64,000 nucleotides of DNA from Flavobacterium sp. TR2 (GTDB taxonomy: Bacteria > Bacteroidota > Bacteroidia > Flavobacteriales > Flavobacteriaceae), in contig NZ_CP104307.1 in assembly GCF_025252405.1 (NCBI RefSeq), positions 3,224,001 through 3,288,000 of the forward strand, given 5' to 3'. A program made the translations under genes and the position numbers. How positions within the stretch are numbered: position 1 is the stretch's first letter; each line of letters starts with the position of its first letter. Positions 51,467-60,429 of this stretch are shown piece by piece. The notes under the pieces are model-generated. The model saw nothing but the letters and a program-made list of their open reading frames with translations. It did not search any database and was not told the origin of the DNA.

Positions 51467-52891
51467 ATGCTAAAAAAACTATCATATACAATATTGTTTG
51501 CATTGACACTGAGCTCTTGCAGCGACACTCTGGACGATATAAATAAAAATCCAAATGCGACTGAAACTCCGCTTGCGCCATACCTTTTGACGGGTACTTT
51601 GAAACAAGGAGCAGATTTGTATTGGGGAGATGCCAATAACTTTAACTCAACTTTGCTTTTTGTACAGCATTGGGCTAAAATTCAATATACAGAACCAGAT
51701 CGATACGATGTTTCGAATGCTTCTTTCACATCCTTATGGGATAAGGGATATTCAACTCTAATTACAGATTTGAACACGATTATAAAATTTCCAGAAGCGC
51801 AAGCCAATTCTAATTATAAAGGAATCGCCCTAACACTACGTTCATGGACATTTTTGCTGCTGACAGATGCCTACGGAAGCATTCCGTACAAAGAAGCGGG
51901 GCAGAAAGTAACGCCAGCGTATAATACTCAAAAAGAAGTTTACACAGGTCTGCTTGAAGATTTGAAACAAGCACAATCTTTATTGAACGCTGCAAATGGT
52001 TCTGTTATTGGAGATTTGGTGTATAAAGGTGATATATCGAAATGGAAAAAATTTGTGAATTCGCTTCGTTTGAGAATTGCATTAAGAATTTCTGACAAGG
52101 AACCTACATTAGCAAAACAGGCTGCAATTGATGCAACAAGCGATGCTGCGGGAGTAATCAGCAGTGAAAGCGAAACATTTAAATTTACTTATACGAGTTC
52201 GCCACAGCAAAACCCTGCTTCGGCTTGGTTTGAGACACGAGATGATTTCCGTATTTCAAAAACTATGGTTGATCAATTATATGCATTGTCAGATCCTCGT
52301 TTGCCGGTATTTGCGCAATTGCCATCAGATGCGAGCGTAGGCAAATATGTTGGAGGTGCAAACGGATTGTCAAATAGTGATGCAAATAGCCAAGGTTTTG
52401 CTAAAACCTCAAAACCTGGGACATATTTCCTTACGTCGGCTTCGCCAGCGGTAATTGCTTCTTACTCCGAAACACTATTTAATCTTGCAGAAGCTGCGGC
52501 AAGGGGTTACATTTCAGGAGATGCAGAACAATATTATAAAAATGCTATTACGGCATCTTTCAATCAATTTGGAATAACAAATGCAGCAACTATTTCTACA
52601 TATTTGAATCAGGCAAGTGTGAAATATGATGCTTCAAACTATGCCAAATCAATCGGTACGCAAAAATGGATTGCGTTCTTCGGACAAGGTCTTGACGCAT
52701 TTACGGAGTGGAGAAGATTAGATTATCCAGTATTAAAAGCGGGCCCTAGTACTGTTTTGGATGGAAAAATTCCTTCGCGTCTTTTCTATCCGGGTACAGA
52801 ACAATCTCTTAATGGCGCTAGTTATCAAGCCGCTGTTGCAGATCAAGGAAAAGATTTATTGACCACCAAATTATGGTTTGATGTGAAATAA
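51467..52891 (+). CDS. SusD/RagB-family nutrient-binding outer-membrane lipoprotein
   Basis: A 474-residue surface lipoprotein (LSSC, Cys18) of the SusD-like-2 type, recognisable from SCSDTLDDINKNPNATETPL, the TPR-like helices (LRSWTFLLLTDAYGSIPYKE) and the C-terminal WIAFFGQGLDAFTEWRRLDY plus SRLFYPGTEQ. It caps the SusC-type pore and selects the nutrient. Proteins of this subgroup are often associated with peptide or non-polysaccharide nutrients, but that is not certain here. It is the last gene of the operon; hairpin repeats and a terminator follow. Confidence 0.94.
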   Translation: MLKKLSYTILFALTLSSCSDTLDDINKNPNATETPLAPYLLTGTLKQGADLYWGDANNFNSTLLFVQHWAKIQYTEPDRYDVSNASFTSLWDKGYSTLITDLNTIIKFPEAQANSNYKGIALTLRSWTFLLLTDAYGSIPYKEAGQKVTPAYNTQKEVYTGLLEDLKQAQSLLNAANGSVIGDLVYKGDISKWKKFVNSLRLRIALRISDKEPTLAKQAAIDATSDAAGVISSESETFKFTYTSSPQQNPASAWFETRDDFRISKTMVDQLYALSDPRLPVFAQLPSDASVGKYVGGANGLSNSDANSQGFAKTSKPGTYFLTSASPAVIASYSETLFNLAEAAARGYISGDAEQYYKNAITASFNQFGITNAATISTYLNQASVKYDASNYAKSIGTQKWIAFFGQGLDAFTEWRRLDYPVLKAGPSTVLDGKIPSRLFYPGTEQSLNGASYQAAVADQGKDLLTTKLWFDVK

Positions 52892-52928
52892 TAAATGGAA
52901 TTATTTTTTTGAGATTTTCCTATAATAA

Positions 52929-53100
52929 TTATTCCGTAGGAACATCTGATCGGTAAAAAAAAACGGGACGTTATACATAGTGTCCCGTAGGGACACCTGT
53001 TTTGCGGAAACAATTTGTTTAACGTTTGATCAAACGTTCCTACGGAACGTAAATTCATAATCCGAATTATTTTTACCAATCAAACATTCCTACGGAATGA
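52929..53100. repeat. CCTACGG-type palindromic repeats with co-varying arms
   Basis: Palindromes gtgtcccgtagggacac (52980-52996), cgttcctacggaacg (53035-53049) and cattcctacggaatg (53085-53099, again at 53172-53186), plus half sites such as attccgtaggaac. The core is constant while the outer bases change in complementary fashion. Confidence 0.75.
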
Positions 53101-53241
53101 GGAGCCCTGCATCAAAATTTGATGCGGGGCTTTTTGTATTATTCCATTCGCTATTTTTGTTTACCGATCAGACATTCCTACGGAATGAAGAAGCACTGCA
53201 TTAAAATTTGATGCGGGGGTTTTTGTATTATTCCATTCGCT
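53085..53241. repeat. 87-bp tandem duplication carrying palindrome, terminator and the end of the SIP gene
   Basis: Bases 53085-53154 recur at 53172-53241 with a few changes. The right copy includes the last codons and stop of the siderophore-interacting protein gene, and the left copy contains the same bases as non-coding sequence. The duplication therefore arose across the gene end. Confidence 0.7.
53104..53136 (+). terminator. Terminator after susD
   Basis: A stem of about 12 bp (gcccTgcatcaaa/tttgatgcggggc, one mismatch) is followed by five T. A diverged second copy lies at 53191-53224. Confidence 0.7.
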
Positions 53242-54028
53242 GCTTCTGCCTTTCCTGGTTTGATTCTTCTTCCGAAATTCCTCGTGTCCAGTATGAAACC
53301 GCATAATAGCGATCCCGTTCCAATTGAAGCGCTTCTTTTAGATATCTTCGTATTTTTTTGATTACTTCAAATTCTGCCGCAGCATATATATAAAACTGTT
53401 TTTCTTCCGCTAACAAAGCGATGCATTCTTCTGCCAGTTTGCTTCCGCTTAGCGGAGATGAATTATAGATCCATCTAACATTGAGATTGGCTTTGCTATG
53501 CAGAACAAACGTATCTCGATAAGAGTTTACTTCGAGCAGAAGCATAACATTTGCAGTCGAAGGCAATGTTTCTAAAATAACTGAAATGACTGGAATGGCA
53601 GTGCTATCTCCAACAATAAAATAGTTTTGAGCAGAAGGGACAAGAGGTTTTTGGCTTTCTTTCATCGCAATGCCCAGAAAATCTCCCGATTTAGCATTTT
53701 CTGCCCATTTAGAAGCAGGTCCGCTATCTCCATGCGCCACAAAATCGATTTGAAGAGTTTTAGCATTAAAATCAATATCGCGTGTGGTATACGTTCGCAC
53801 TGCCGTAAAAAAGTCAGAATTCCAAATTGATTCTTCATAATCAGCGCAATACATTGCTTTTTCTGAAGGGATATAAATTTTATTATGGCTTCCAGAACGC
53901 ATATTTTGAAACAGAACCAGCTGTTCATCAGACATTTTAAAGATTATCCTGATATAATGCGGTGTAATGAATATCTTTTCTTTTACCACAAAAATAGAGC
54001 GTGCGGTATTTCGTATTGGTTTATCCAT
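53228..54028 (-). CDS. Siderophore-interacting protein (SIP family, FAD-binding reductase)
   Basis: A 266-residue cytoplasmic ferric-siderophore reductase. The FAD motif is RTYTTRD in an AVRTYTTRDID context (about residues 76-86), NAD(P)H-side motifs follow in YFIVGDSTAIPVISVILE, and the C-terminal YAVSYWTRG is the family hallmark. A short Glu/Gln/Arg tail follows. The gene starts three bases after the MFS gene, so they form one operon, and an AraC regulator gene lies upstream. Together they suggest export or handling of a siderophore and intracellular iron release. Confidence 0.93.
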   Translation of the reverse strand: MDKPIRNTARSIFVVKEKIFITPHYIRIIFKMSDEQLVLFQNMRSGSHNKIYIPSEKAMYCADYEESIWNSDFFTAVRTYTTRDIDFNAKTLQIDFVAHGDSGPASKWAENAKSGDFLGIAMKESQKPLVPSAQNYFIVGDSTAIPVISVILETLPSTANVMLLLEVNSYRDTFVLHSKANLNVRWIYNSSPLSGSKLAEECIALLAEEKQFYIYAAAEFEVIKKIRRYLKEALQLERDRYYAVSYWTRGISEEESNQERQKQRME

Positions 54029-54031
54029 AAA

Positions 54032-55240
54032 TTAGATGTTTGGGTTTACAATTGCCTGAATTTCTTTTCGCTCTGATTGAAGGAGGCTTGCAATGGCGAT
54101 AACACAGCTGAATGCTCCAAAAAAATAGATGGACTGGTAGCTGAACCATCCTGCAATTAAACCTGCCATTGGTCCCGCAATTCCTAAAGAAAGATCAAAA
54201 AAAGCGGCATAAGCACCTAAGGCAGTTCCTCTCATTTGCGGACTTATTTTTTGTATGGCTAATACGCCTAAAGATGGAAAAACAAGCGAAAACCCAATGC
54301 CAATAAGAGCACATCCTAAAATTGCTGTCCAGCCGTTAGCAGATAAACCGATGCACAACTGACCTGCAATCTCAATTAGAAAAGAAATCATAGCAACTTT
54401 AAATCCGCCAAAACGATCGGGATAAGAAGAGAAAAAAACGCGAGTCAAAATATATGAGCCTCCAAAGAACAGAAATCCTAGAGAAGCTCCTTCCCAATTT
54501 TTCTGGCTGAATAATAACGCAATAAATGATGCGATGCACGCGAAAGCAATAGAGGAGAAGGCGAGCGCAATTCCTTGAGGGAATACTTTTCCGATTACTT
54601 TATAGAAAGGAGTCCTCAAATGTCCTTTATGTACAGGAACTATTGGCAATTTTTTAGCGGCAATCCAGCTTACAAATGCCAGAAGCAGAACCGAAGAAAA
54701 TGCCAGGATTGTTCCAAATTGGACAATCCATAGCCCAAATGGAGCGCCTACTGCAATTCCGGCATACATGGCAATTCCGTTCCAAGTCATTACCTTGCCA
54801 GAATTCTGCTGTCCCAAAAGCCCGATTCCCCAAGTAAGCATTCCTGTTACCAGAAAACTTTCGGCTATTCCGTGCACGATTCGCGACAAAAGCAGCAAGC
54901 AAAGCGATAATAAAGAAACTGATGCTGCAGAACAAGCGAACATATATAAAAAACCAGCCGATAAAACCAGTAAAATGCCGCGTGTCGTACTGGTTTTTGA
55001 CCCCAAAACATCGGTTGTTTTTCCTGCGTAGGCACGTGTAAGCAGCGTTGCCATTGCCTGTAAGCCAATAACTAAACCAACGGCAAGATTGCCAAATCCT
55101 AATTCTTGTTTTATAAATTTTGGAAGTATGCCTATAGAAATGCCAATTGTTGTATAAACTGCCAAAACTGTTATTACAATAGGAATTAAAAGCTTGATAT
55201 TAGATTGGGGAGCATTGTTTGTAGTTGAACTTTCTGTCAT
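54032..55240 (-). CDS. MFS transporter
   Basis: A 402-residue major facilitator with twelve predicted membrane segments. Characteristic pieces are TRAYAGKTTDVLGSK between helices 2 and 3 and LLSRIVHGIAESFLVTGMLT in helix 4-5. It resembles YhhS/YfcJ-type exporters. Because it is fused in an operon with a siderophore-interacting protein and controlled by an AraC gene next door, a siderophore-export role is plausible, but drug export is equally possible from sequence alone. Confidence 0.92.
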   Translation of the reverse strand: MTESSTTNNAPQSNIKLLIPIVITVLAVYTTIGISIGILPKFIKQELGFGNLAVGLVIGLQAMATLLTRAYAGKTTDVLGSKTSTTRGILLVLSAGFLYMFACSAASVSLLSLCLLLLSRIVHGIAESFLVTGMLTWGIGLLGQQNSGKVMTWNGIAMYAGIAVGAPFGLWIVQFGTILAFSSVLLLAFVSWIAAKKLPIVPVHKGHLRTPFYKVIGKVFPQGIALAFSSIAFACIASFIALLFSQKNWEGASLGFLFFGGSYILTRVFFSSYPDRFGGFKVAMISFLIEIAGQLCIGLSANGWTAILGCALIGIGFSLVFPSLGVLAIQKISPQMRGTALGAYAAFFDLSLGIAGPMAGLIAGWFSYQSIYFFGAFSCVIAIASLLQSERKEIQAIVNPNI

Positions 55241-55273
55241 AATTTTACTTTGTATATTAATAATTTTACAAAG

Positions 55274-55296
55274 GCAAAATTAGGACTGCGTTCAGT
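55274..55296 (-). promoter_or_regulatory. MFS-SIP operon promoter box with inverted repeat
   Basis: TAATTTTG on the minus strand (55274-55281) fits the -7 box, and an inverted repeat GACTG-N4-CAGTC (55283-55296) begins one base upstream, so a bound protein would block or organise RNA polymerase. It lies in the 60-base gap after the AraC gene. Confidence 0.42.
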
Positions 55297-55300
55297 CTTA

Positions 55301-56167
55301 TTAGTTGTCTATAACAGGGGAGTTATTGGATAAATCATGGTTTTTTGATCTAAACTCGGAAGCGGTCATGCCAGTGTTTTTTTTCATAAAACGCGAGAAG
55401 TAAGCATGATCGTCATAACCCAATTCAAAAGCAATTTGTTTTATATCCAGCTCAGTATAATACAATAAACGTTTGGCTTCTAGTGTAATAGCTTGCTGTA
55501 TCCAGTAGCTTACAGTAAAACCGGTAACCTGTTTTACGATTTCGTTTAAATACAAAGGAGTAATGTTTAGCAAACCTGCATAATCTTTTACCTGCTTGCA
55601 TTCTTTATAGCGTTCTTGCAAAAGCTGTTTAAATGCATTGACTGTCTGGTATTTCTGCCCGCCAATAAGTGCCTTAGCCGAATCTTCCTGTACAAGGGCT
55701 CCTATAAAAAATCCTAAAACAGCATCGGCAAGAGAATATTCGGTTTGGTCCTGAAAGAATTCGTTTTTCTGTTTCAGAAGATTTTCAAGTATCGGAATAA
55801 CAGCAAAAAGAAGATTATCTTCTGCCAGCTGAATGCCCTGTCTGCTATTTAAGTAAGTATTTAAGATTTGAGTGTATTTCTCAGAAATCAAAAGCGAATC
55901 CATAAAAATATACCATCCTTTGCAGTTGTCCTGATTCGTATACGAATGCACCTGTCCTGGCGCAATAAAGTAAGCGCAGTGACCAGACATGGCAATTGGT
56001 TTAAAATCAAGTTCCAATTCAAAAGTACCCTGAGCCAGTACAATAAACATATAATGATCATCACGATGAGGCGCTCGCGCTTTTTCTGAAAATGCACCAA
56101 TTGGAATAACATCTATTCCAATAGTTTTCATTTCATCCCGATGTATTTCAATATGATTCAGGTTCAT
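55301..56167 (-). CDS. AraC-family transcriptional regulator with cupin sensor domain
   Basis: A 288-residue regulator: an N-terminal cupin-type effector domain (about residues 1-150, HRDDHYMFIVLAQGTFELEL and GHCAYFIAPGQVHSYTN) and a C-terminal double helix-turn-helix (about 185-280, VKDYAGLLNITPLYLNEIVK and IKQIAFELGYDDHAYFSRFM). It is 60 bases upstream of the MFS-SIP pair on the same strand and probably regulates it. A -7 box (TACCTTTG, 56188-56195) precedes it. Confidence 0.95.
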   Translation of the reverse strand: MNLNHIEIHRDEMKTIGIDVIPIGAFSEKARAPHRDDHYMFIVLAQGTFELELDFKPIAMSGHCAYFIAPGQVHSYTNQDNCKGWYIFMDSLLISEKYTQILNTYLNSRQGIQLAEDNLLFAVIPILENLLKQKNEFFQDQTEYSLADAVLGFFIGALVQEDSAKALIGGQKYQTVNAFKQLLQERYKECKQVKDYAGLLNITPLYLNEIVKQVTGFTVSYWIQQAITLEAKRLLYYTELDIKQIAFELGYDDHAYFSRFMKKNTGMTASEFRSKNHDLSNNSPVIDN

Positions 56168-56187
56168 TTTTTTTATTGAATTGTATC

Positions 56188-56195
56188 CAAAGGTA
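56188..56195 (-). promoter_or_regulatory. -7 box of the AraC regulator gene
   Basis: TACCTTTG on the minus strand fits TAnnTTTG, 20 bases before the start codon. No TTG lies at the usual distance. Confidence 0.4.
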
Positions 56196-56277
56196 AAAGG
56201 AATTAGAAGAAGTTGTTCGTTATTTTACAATTTTTGCCTAAGCAGAATAATTTCCTTTGTAAAAAAATCTATAAACC

Positions 56278-56730
56278 ATGAAAACAAAAATCATTTTAGG
56301 CACATTCATGCTGCTTACTTTTTGGAGTAATGCCCAAACGACAGATCCTGCTTTGAAAGAGGTAAAAAAAATTATCGAAGCCAGCAACAAAACTTTTTCA
56401 GATTTTACGAATAAGAACGATGGTTCTATACTTGCAAGGTACACAGAAGATGCTTGTCTGTTTCCTCCAAATGCAGAGCCGAAATGCGGAGGGCAGCAAA
56501 TTGATTCTTTTTTCAGAGGCGGACCTCAAGTGCACGTCAAATTTACTATTCAGCATCTTTATGGAGATGCAAAATCAGCCGTGACAGAAGAAAGTTTTTA
56601 TGAAATGACCGATATGAGCGGCAAAAAACTAGATGACGGAAAAGTAATTGTAATCTGGAAGAAAACAAAAGACGGCTGGAAAATGCATCGCGATATGTTT
56701 AGCAGCAACCATCCTGCAAAACAAAGCTAG
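56278..56730 (+). CDS. Secreted SnoaL/DUF4440-like (NTF2-fold) protein
   Basis: A 150-residue protein with signal peptide MKTKIILGTFMLLTFWSNAQ. The mature part shows the cone-shaped NTF2 pattern: a helix (LKEVKKIIEASNKTFSDFT), the segment LARYTEDACLFPPNAEPKCG, then strands with VIVIWKKTKDGWKMHRDMFS. These proteins may be small enzymes or ligand binders, and the fold alone does not tell which. Its stop overlaps the stop of the convergent AraC gene by four bases. Confidence 0.88.
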   Translation: MKTKIILGTFMLLTFWSNAQTTDPALKEVKKIIEASNKTFSDFTNKNDGSILARYTEDACLFPPNAEPKCGGQQIDSFFRGGPQVHVKFTIQHLYGDAKSAVTEESFYEMTDMSGKKLDDGKVIVIWKKTKDGWKMHRDMFSSNHPAKQS

Positions 56731-57545
56731 AAGCCAATATTAACGGCCTGCTGTAAATCGGTATCGTTTTTTAGCAGCGAATTTCGGGATGCAGATGGCG
56801 TAATGCCTGTAAACTTCTTAAAATCTTTAATAAAATGAGCTTGGTCATAATAACCGCAGTCATAAGCTATATTGGTCAATGATTCTGCTGTATTGAGTAC
56901 CAGATCCAGACTTTTATTAAATCGGACTACAGAAGTAAAAGCCGCAGGACTTATGCCAATATTAGACAGATAAAGTTTTTGGATATACCTTTCTGACAAT
57001 CCCGAATGGCGGGCAAGGAAAGGTAAATCCAATTGCTGATGATTGCGGAAAAGCTCCTGACTCAGGTTTTGGACAATTGAAACCTTTTTTAGCCGAGTTT
57101 CATTTTTCTTTAGTTTTTGCAGAAAATACGCCTCTAAAATGTTGATTTTAGACAATAAATCGCCTGTTTCCATAATCTGGTCATACAAATCTCTGTTTTC
57201 TCCCAAGGCTACGTCATACATATCAGTAGCATAATTTGTAAATTCAGATAAAGGATCTGAGAAAAATAGTGCGCTCGCGTGCGGATAAATTCGGGCAATG
57301 AGCACCGAGGTTCCTTTTGCTACAGAAAGACGTGTTGGAAGCGTTAGATGCCCCAATAATTCTATTGCCGGAGTATCTTTCTGTTTGCCGTTGATAATGG
57401 TAGCCGCAAATCCTCCAGAAATATTTACAATCAAATCGACATATGCGCTTGGATAAAATACTTCATTGTCGAGATCTTTTTCGATTGTAACAACAGTATA
57501 ATTTTTTATAAACGGCGCTAAACTGGCGGACGGTAAAATCTGCAT
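56727..57545 (-). CDS. AraC-family transcriptional regulator
   Basis: A 272-residue regulator. The N-terminal part (QILPSASLAPFIKNYTVVTI) matches the sensor domain found in many Bacteroidota AraC proteins, and the C-terminal helix-turn-helix pair is clear (LPFLARHSGLSERYIQKLYL, LTNIAYDCGYYDQAHFIKDF, FKKFTGITPS). It is divergent from the NAD(P)-binding protein at 57722 across 176 bases and is the likely regulator of that gene. Confidence 0.94.
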   Translation of the reverse strand: MQILPSASLAPFIKNYTVVTIEKDLDNEVFYPSAYVDLIVNISGGFAATIINGKQKDTPAIELLGHLTLPTRLSVAKGTSVLIARIYPHASALFFSDPLSEFTNYATDMYDVALGENRDLYDQIMETGDLLSKINILEAYFLQKLKKNETRLKKVSIVQNLSQELFRNHQQLDLPFLARHSGLSERYIQKLYLSNIGISPAAFTSVVRFNKSLDLVLNTAESLTNIAYDCGYYDQAHFIKDFKKFTGITPSASRNSLLKNDTDLQQAVNIGF

Positions 57546-57721
57546 ATCGTTTTTTGTTGTAATTTAGAAGTAAATTAACTGATTTATAGCAAGTTCTAAA
57601 TTAATAATAAATACAATATAAACGAATTAAAGTTTCGCAGATGTTCTTGCAATTTTCTATAATTTAGATGCGCCATCAGGTAAGTAAAATCGGTAATGAA
57701 TCAATAAAAAAAGCGAAATAG

Positions 57722-58642
57722 ATGCAGACAATATTAGGAGCAAACGGGCAAATTGGCGAAGAACTGGCAAGAGAGCTGAAAAGAAAGTATACTTCTGATA
57801 TACGAATTGTAAGCCGTCGAGCAAAAAAAGTAAATGATACCGATATTGTTTTTTCAGCAGATTTAACTAATAAGGAACAAGCGATAGAAGCCGTAAAAGG
57901 CAGTGAAATTGCTTATTTTACGCTAGGGCTTCCAATGGATTCTGATTTATGGGAAAGACAATTTTTGCTGATTTTAAAAAATGTTATTGAAGCTTGTAAA
58001 ATCAATAAAACAAAACTCGTATTTTTTGACAATACCTATATGTACCCGCAAGACGGCAGAGTTTTGACAGAAGAAACTGCTTTTGAGCCTGTGGGAAGAA
58101 AAGGAAAAGTGAGAAAAGAAATGGCAGAGATGGTTTTAGACGAAATAAAATTGGGTCAGTTGCAAGCGGTCATATGCCGTGCGCCCGAGTTTTATGGTCC
58201 TGCCAAAACGCAGAGTATTACCAATACTTTGGTTTTTAATGCCATTAAAGATAATAAAAAACTGAAAGTGCCTTTGAGCGACTCTAAAAAACGAAGTCTG
58301 ATTTGGACGCCAGATGCAAGCCGTGCCACAGCACTGATAGGAAACACGCCCGATGCTTTTGGACAAACCTGGCATTTGCCTGTCGATGAAAGCCGCCCTA
58401 CATACAAAGAATTTATTGAATTGGCTTCCGAAATATATGGCAGAGAGTTAAGGTATAGCGTAATGCCAAAGTTTGTGTTTAAAATAGGGGCAATTTTTAA
58501 TAAAAATGCAAAAGAACTGCAGGAACTGCTTCCTAGATATGAATACCATAACATTTTTGATGATTCAAAATTTAGAACGCGTTTCCCAGATTTTGCCGTC
58601 ACAAATTATAAAGAAGGAATCAAACAGATAAAAAACGAATAG
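57722..58642 (+). CDS. NAD(P)-binding protein, extended SDR/epimerase-like
   Basis: A 306-residue protein with an N-terminal nucleotide fold (ILGANGQIGEELAREL, GxxGxxG at residues 6-12), LVFFDNTYMYPQDGRVLTEE in the position of the active-site Tyr region, and VICRAPEFYGPAKTQ later. The C-terminal domain is epimerase-like (WHLPVDESRPTYKEFIELAS). Relatives are annotated as NAD-dependent epimerases or NmrA-like redox sensors. The reaction is open. The divergent AraC gene suggests inducible expression. Confidence 0.88.
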   Translation: MQTILGANGQIGEELARELKRKYTSDIRIVSRRAKKVNDTDIVFSADLTNKEQAIEAVKGSEIAYFTLGLPMDSDLWERQFLLILKNVIEACKINKTKLVFFDNTYMYPQDGRVLTEETAFEPVGRKGKVRKEMAEMVLDEIKLGQLQAVICRAPEFYGPAKTQSITNTLVFNAIKDNKKLKVPLSDSKKRSLIWTPDASRATALIGNTPDAFGQTWHLPVDESRPTYKEFIELASEIYGRELRYSVMPKFVFKIGAIFNKNAKELQELLPRYEYHNIFDDSKFRTRFPDFAVTNYKEGIKQIKNE

Positions 58643-58649
58643 TATAATG

Positions 58650-58686
58650 AAAAGCCCGTGTCTTAAATTGATACGGGTTTTTTATA
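58650..58686 (+). terminator. Terminator of the NAD(P)-binding protein gene
   Basis: An 8-bp stem cccgtgtc/gatacggg (one G-T pair) flanked by A and T runs that lengthen it, ending in six T. Confidence 0.78.
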
Positions 58687-58744
58687 TTTAATGCTATAGT
58701 TTTTCATAAACCTCCAGATGAAGCTTTAGGCAATTGAATTGAAG

Positions 58745-58825
58745 TTTGCCAAATGCTCCAGCGGAGCAAAATATTTATAGCAAATTTCATTTCGCAACAA
58801 GAGAAAGCTCCAGCGGAGCGGCACA
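58745..58825. repeat. GCTCC/GGAGC hairpin repeat, solitary copy
   Basis: Two palindromes gctccagcggagc, about 45 bases apart, with the linker aaaatatttatag shared with the 32.2-32.7 kb array. It is a single, shortened member of that family. Confidence 0.65.
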
Positions 58826-59028
58826 GACGTTTTAGGATAGATTTGAAAATATGATTCTGTTCTAGTTTTATAAACCAAAGGGTATGATTTTTAAAAAATT
58901 AGGAGGAACTTATTAAATAAAATCTGATAATAATATATCCTGTGTACCACTTTAAATTTTGGTAAATAGATTCTAATACAATATAACAATGATTAAGGGT
59001 CTTGTACGCAAGAATTCTAAAGATTTTA
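58826..59028. other. Intergenic region, possible small transcript
   Basis: No gene is supported. A 25-codon frame (MIKGLVRKNSKDFKAIC...) runs into the terminator at 59029-59060. The terminator has no annotated gene in front of it, so a short RNA may be made from this region, but no promoter is clear. Confidence 0.3.
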
Positions 59029-59060
59029 AAGCCATCTGTATAAACAGATGGCTTTTTTTC
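59029..59060 (+). terminator. Strong terminator without an upstream gene
   Basis: An 11-bp perfect stem aagccatctgt/acagatggctt with a 4-base loop and seven T. It marks the boundary just before the transposase. Confidence 0.8.
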
Positions 59061-59166
59061 ATTTAACTCAACCACCGTGTTCTAAAGGTTTTACAACACT
59101 TTTTCAAGTTTGAATTTTTTTGTAGAACAATATTGTTGAATTGTCATAATTCTAAAAATCAAAATT

Positions 59167-60411
59167 ATGACTTCAATAAAATACGACTTCAAATCTTGTT
59201 ACGATGCATACGACTTTTCACATGTTGATTATGAAGAAATCAATACCGATTTAGAACCAACTTCATTTCAAGAGGCTTGTGAAGATATACTAAGAGATTT
59301 ACTTATTAAATGGGGTTTAGAAGAAGCACCAAAGCCAAAACCTGTGGTTCTTTCAGACGCTATGAAATTGTTAATAACTCGTTCAAAAAAAGCAAGAAAA
59401 ACCTTACCTATTACACCAAAAAGTATTATTTTTAATAAAACAAATATGAGTAAACATATTGATATTGAACTTGATACCGTACAGATTTTTAAGTCTGTAT
59501 ATGACATGGGAAAGGTCTTAAACACAGAAATGGCATGTCGAGAACACCTAGAAAAATTGCGTTGGAATGGAGAACCAATATGCCCCCATTGTGGAAGTCA
59601 GCGTGAAAATCATTATAAGATTAAAGGAAGAACTGAGGAAAAATTTCGTTACAAATGCAAAGATTGTCGATTACCATTTACTGTAACTGTTGGAACTATA
59701 TTTGAAAAATCAACTGTTCCTTTACAAAAATGGTTCAGAGCTATTTTTAAATTCACAACAAATAAGAAAGGTATGAGTAGTTACGAATTAATGCGAGAAA
59801 TAGGTGTAACGCAAAAGACTGCATGGTTTATGCTAAGCAGAATTCGTAATTCAGTTCGTTGCAGAGAAGATTTTGAATTTGACGGTATTACTCAAGTTGA
59901 TGAGACTTTTGTTGGAGGAAAAAATAAAAATCGTAGCAAAGGAAAAAAGGTTGATAATACGCAAGGTAGAAGTACTAAAACAAAAACTCCTGTGTTTGGA
60001 ATGCTTAATAATGGAATTGTTTACACTGAAGTAGTTGAGAATACAGAAGGTGATACTCTTAAAAGCATAATTAATGCGAAAGTTAAAAAAGGTTCTACTA
60101 TTGTAAGTGATGGATGGAGGGGATATACCGGATTATATAAACACTATAGTCATAAAGTGATCCAGCATAATTTAGGCTATTTCAAGAAAGGATCGTACCA
60201 TACAAATGGAATTGAAGGATTTTGGGGACAACTAAAACGAGGTATAATTGGAGTATATCATAAAACGAGTGATAAGCATTTGCATCGTTATTGTGATGAA
60301 TTTGCTTATAGATATAATATTAGAACAATGAGTGTCGGAGAACAGTTTAATCTAACCTTGATTAATTGCGACGAAAGATTGAGTTATAAACGGTTGATTG
60401 CAAAGGTTTAA
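59167..60411 (+). CDS. IS1595-family transposase with N-terminal extension
   Basis: A 414-residue DDE transposase of the ISXO2-like group. A zinc ribbon CPHC...CKDC uses Cys139, Cys142, Cys164 and Cys167. The catalytic acids are Asp245 (QVDETFVGG), Asp315 (SDGWRGY) and Glu350 (IEGFWGQLKRG). About 90 extra residues precede the usual start (MTSIKYDFKSCYDAYDFSHV onwards) and end in a basic linker. I could not find convincing terminal inverted repeats or target duplications, so the element may be degenerate or the protein domesticated. It opens the accessory region that fills the right end of the window. Confidence 0.9.
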   Translation: MTSIKYDFKSCYDAYDFSHVDYEEINTDLEPTSFQEACEDILRDLLIKWGLEEAPKPKPVVLSDAMKLLITRSKKARKTLPITPKSIIFNKTNMSKHIDIELDTVQIFKSVYDMGKVLNTEMACREHLEKLRWNGEPICPHCGSQRENHYKIKGRTEEKFRYKCKDCRLPFTVTVGTIFEKSTVPLQKWFRAIFKFTTNKKGMSSYELMREIGVTQKTAWFMLSRIRNSVRCREDFEFDGITQVDETFVGGKNKNRSKGKKVDNTQGRSTKTKTPVFGMLNNGIVYTEVVENTEGDTLKSIINAKVKKGSTIVSDGWRGYTGLYKHYSHKVIQHNLGYFKKGSYHTNGIEGFWGQLKRGIIGVYHKTSDKHLHRYCDEFAYRYNIRTMSVGEQFNLTLINCDERLSYKRLIAKV

Positions 60412-60429
60412 TACATAAATAAAAAACCT

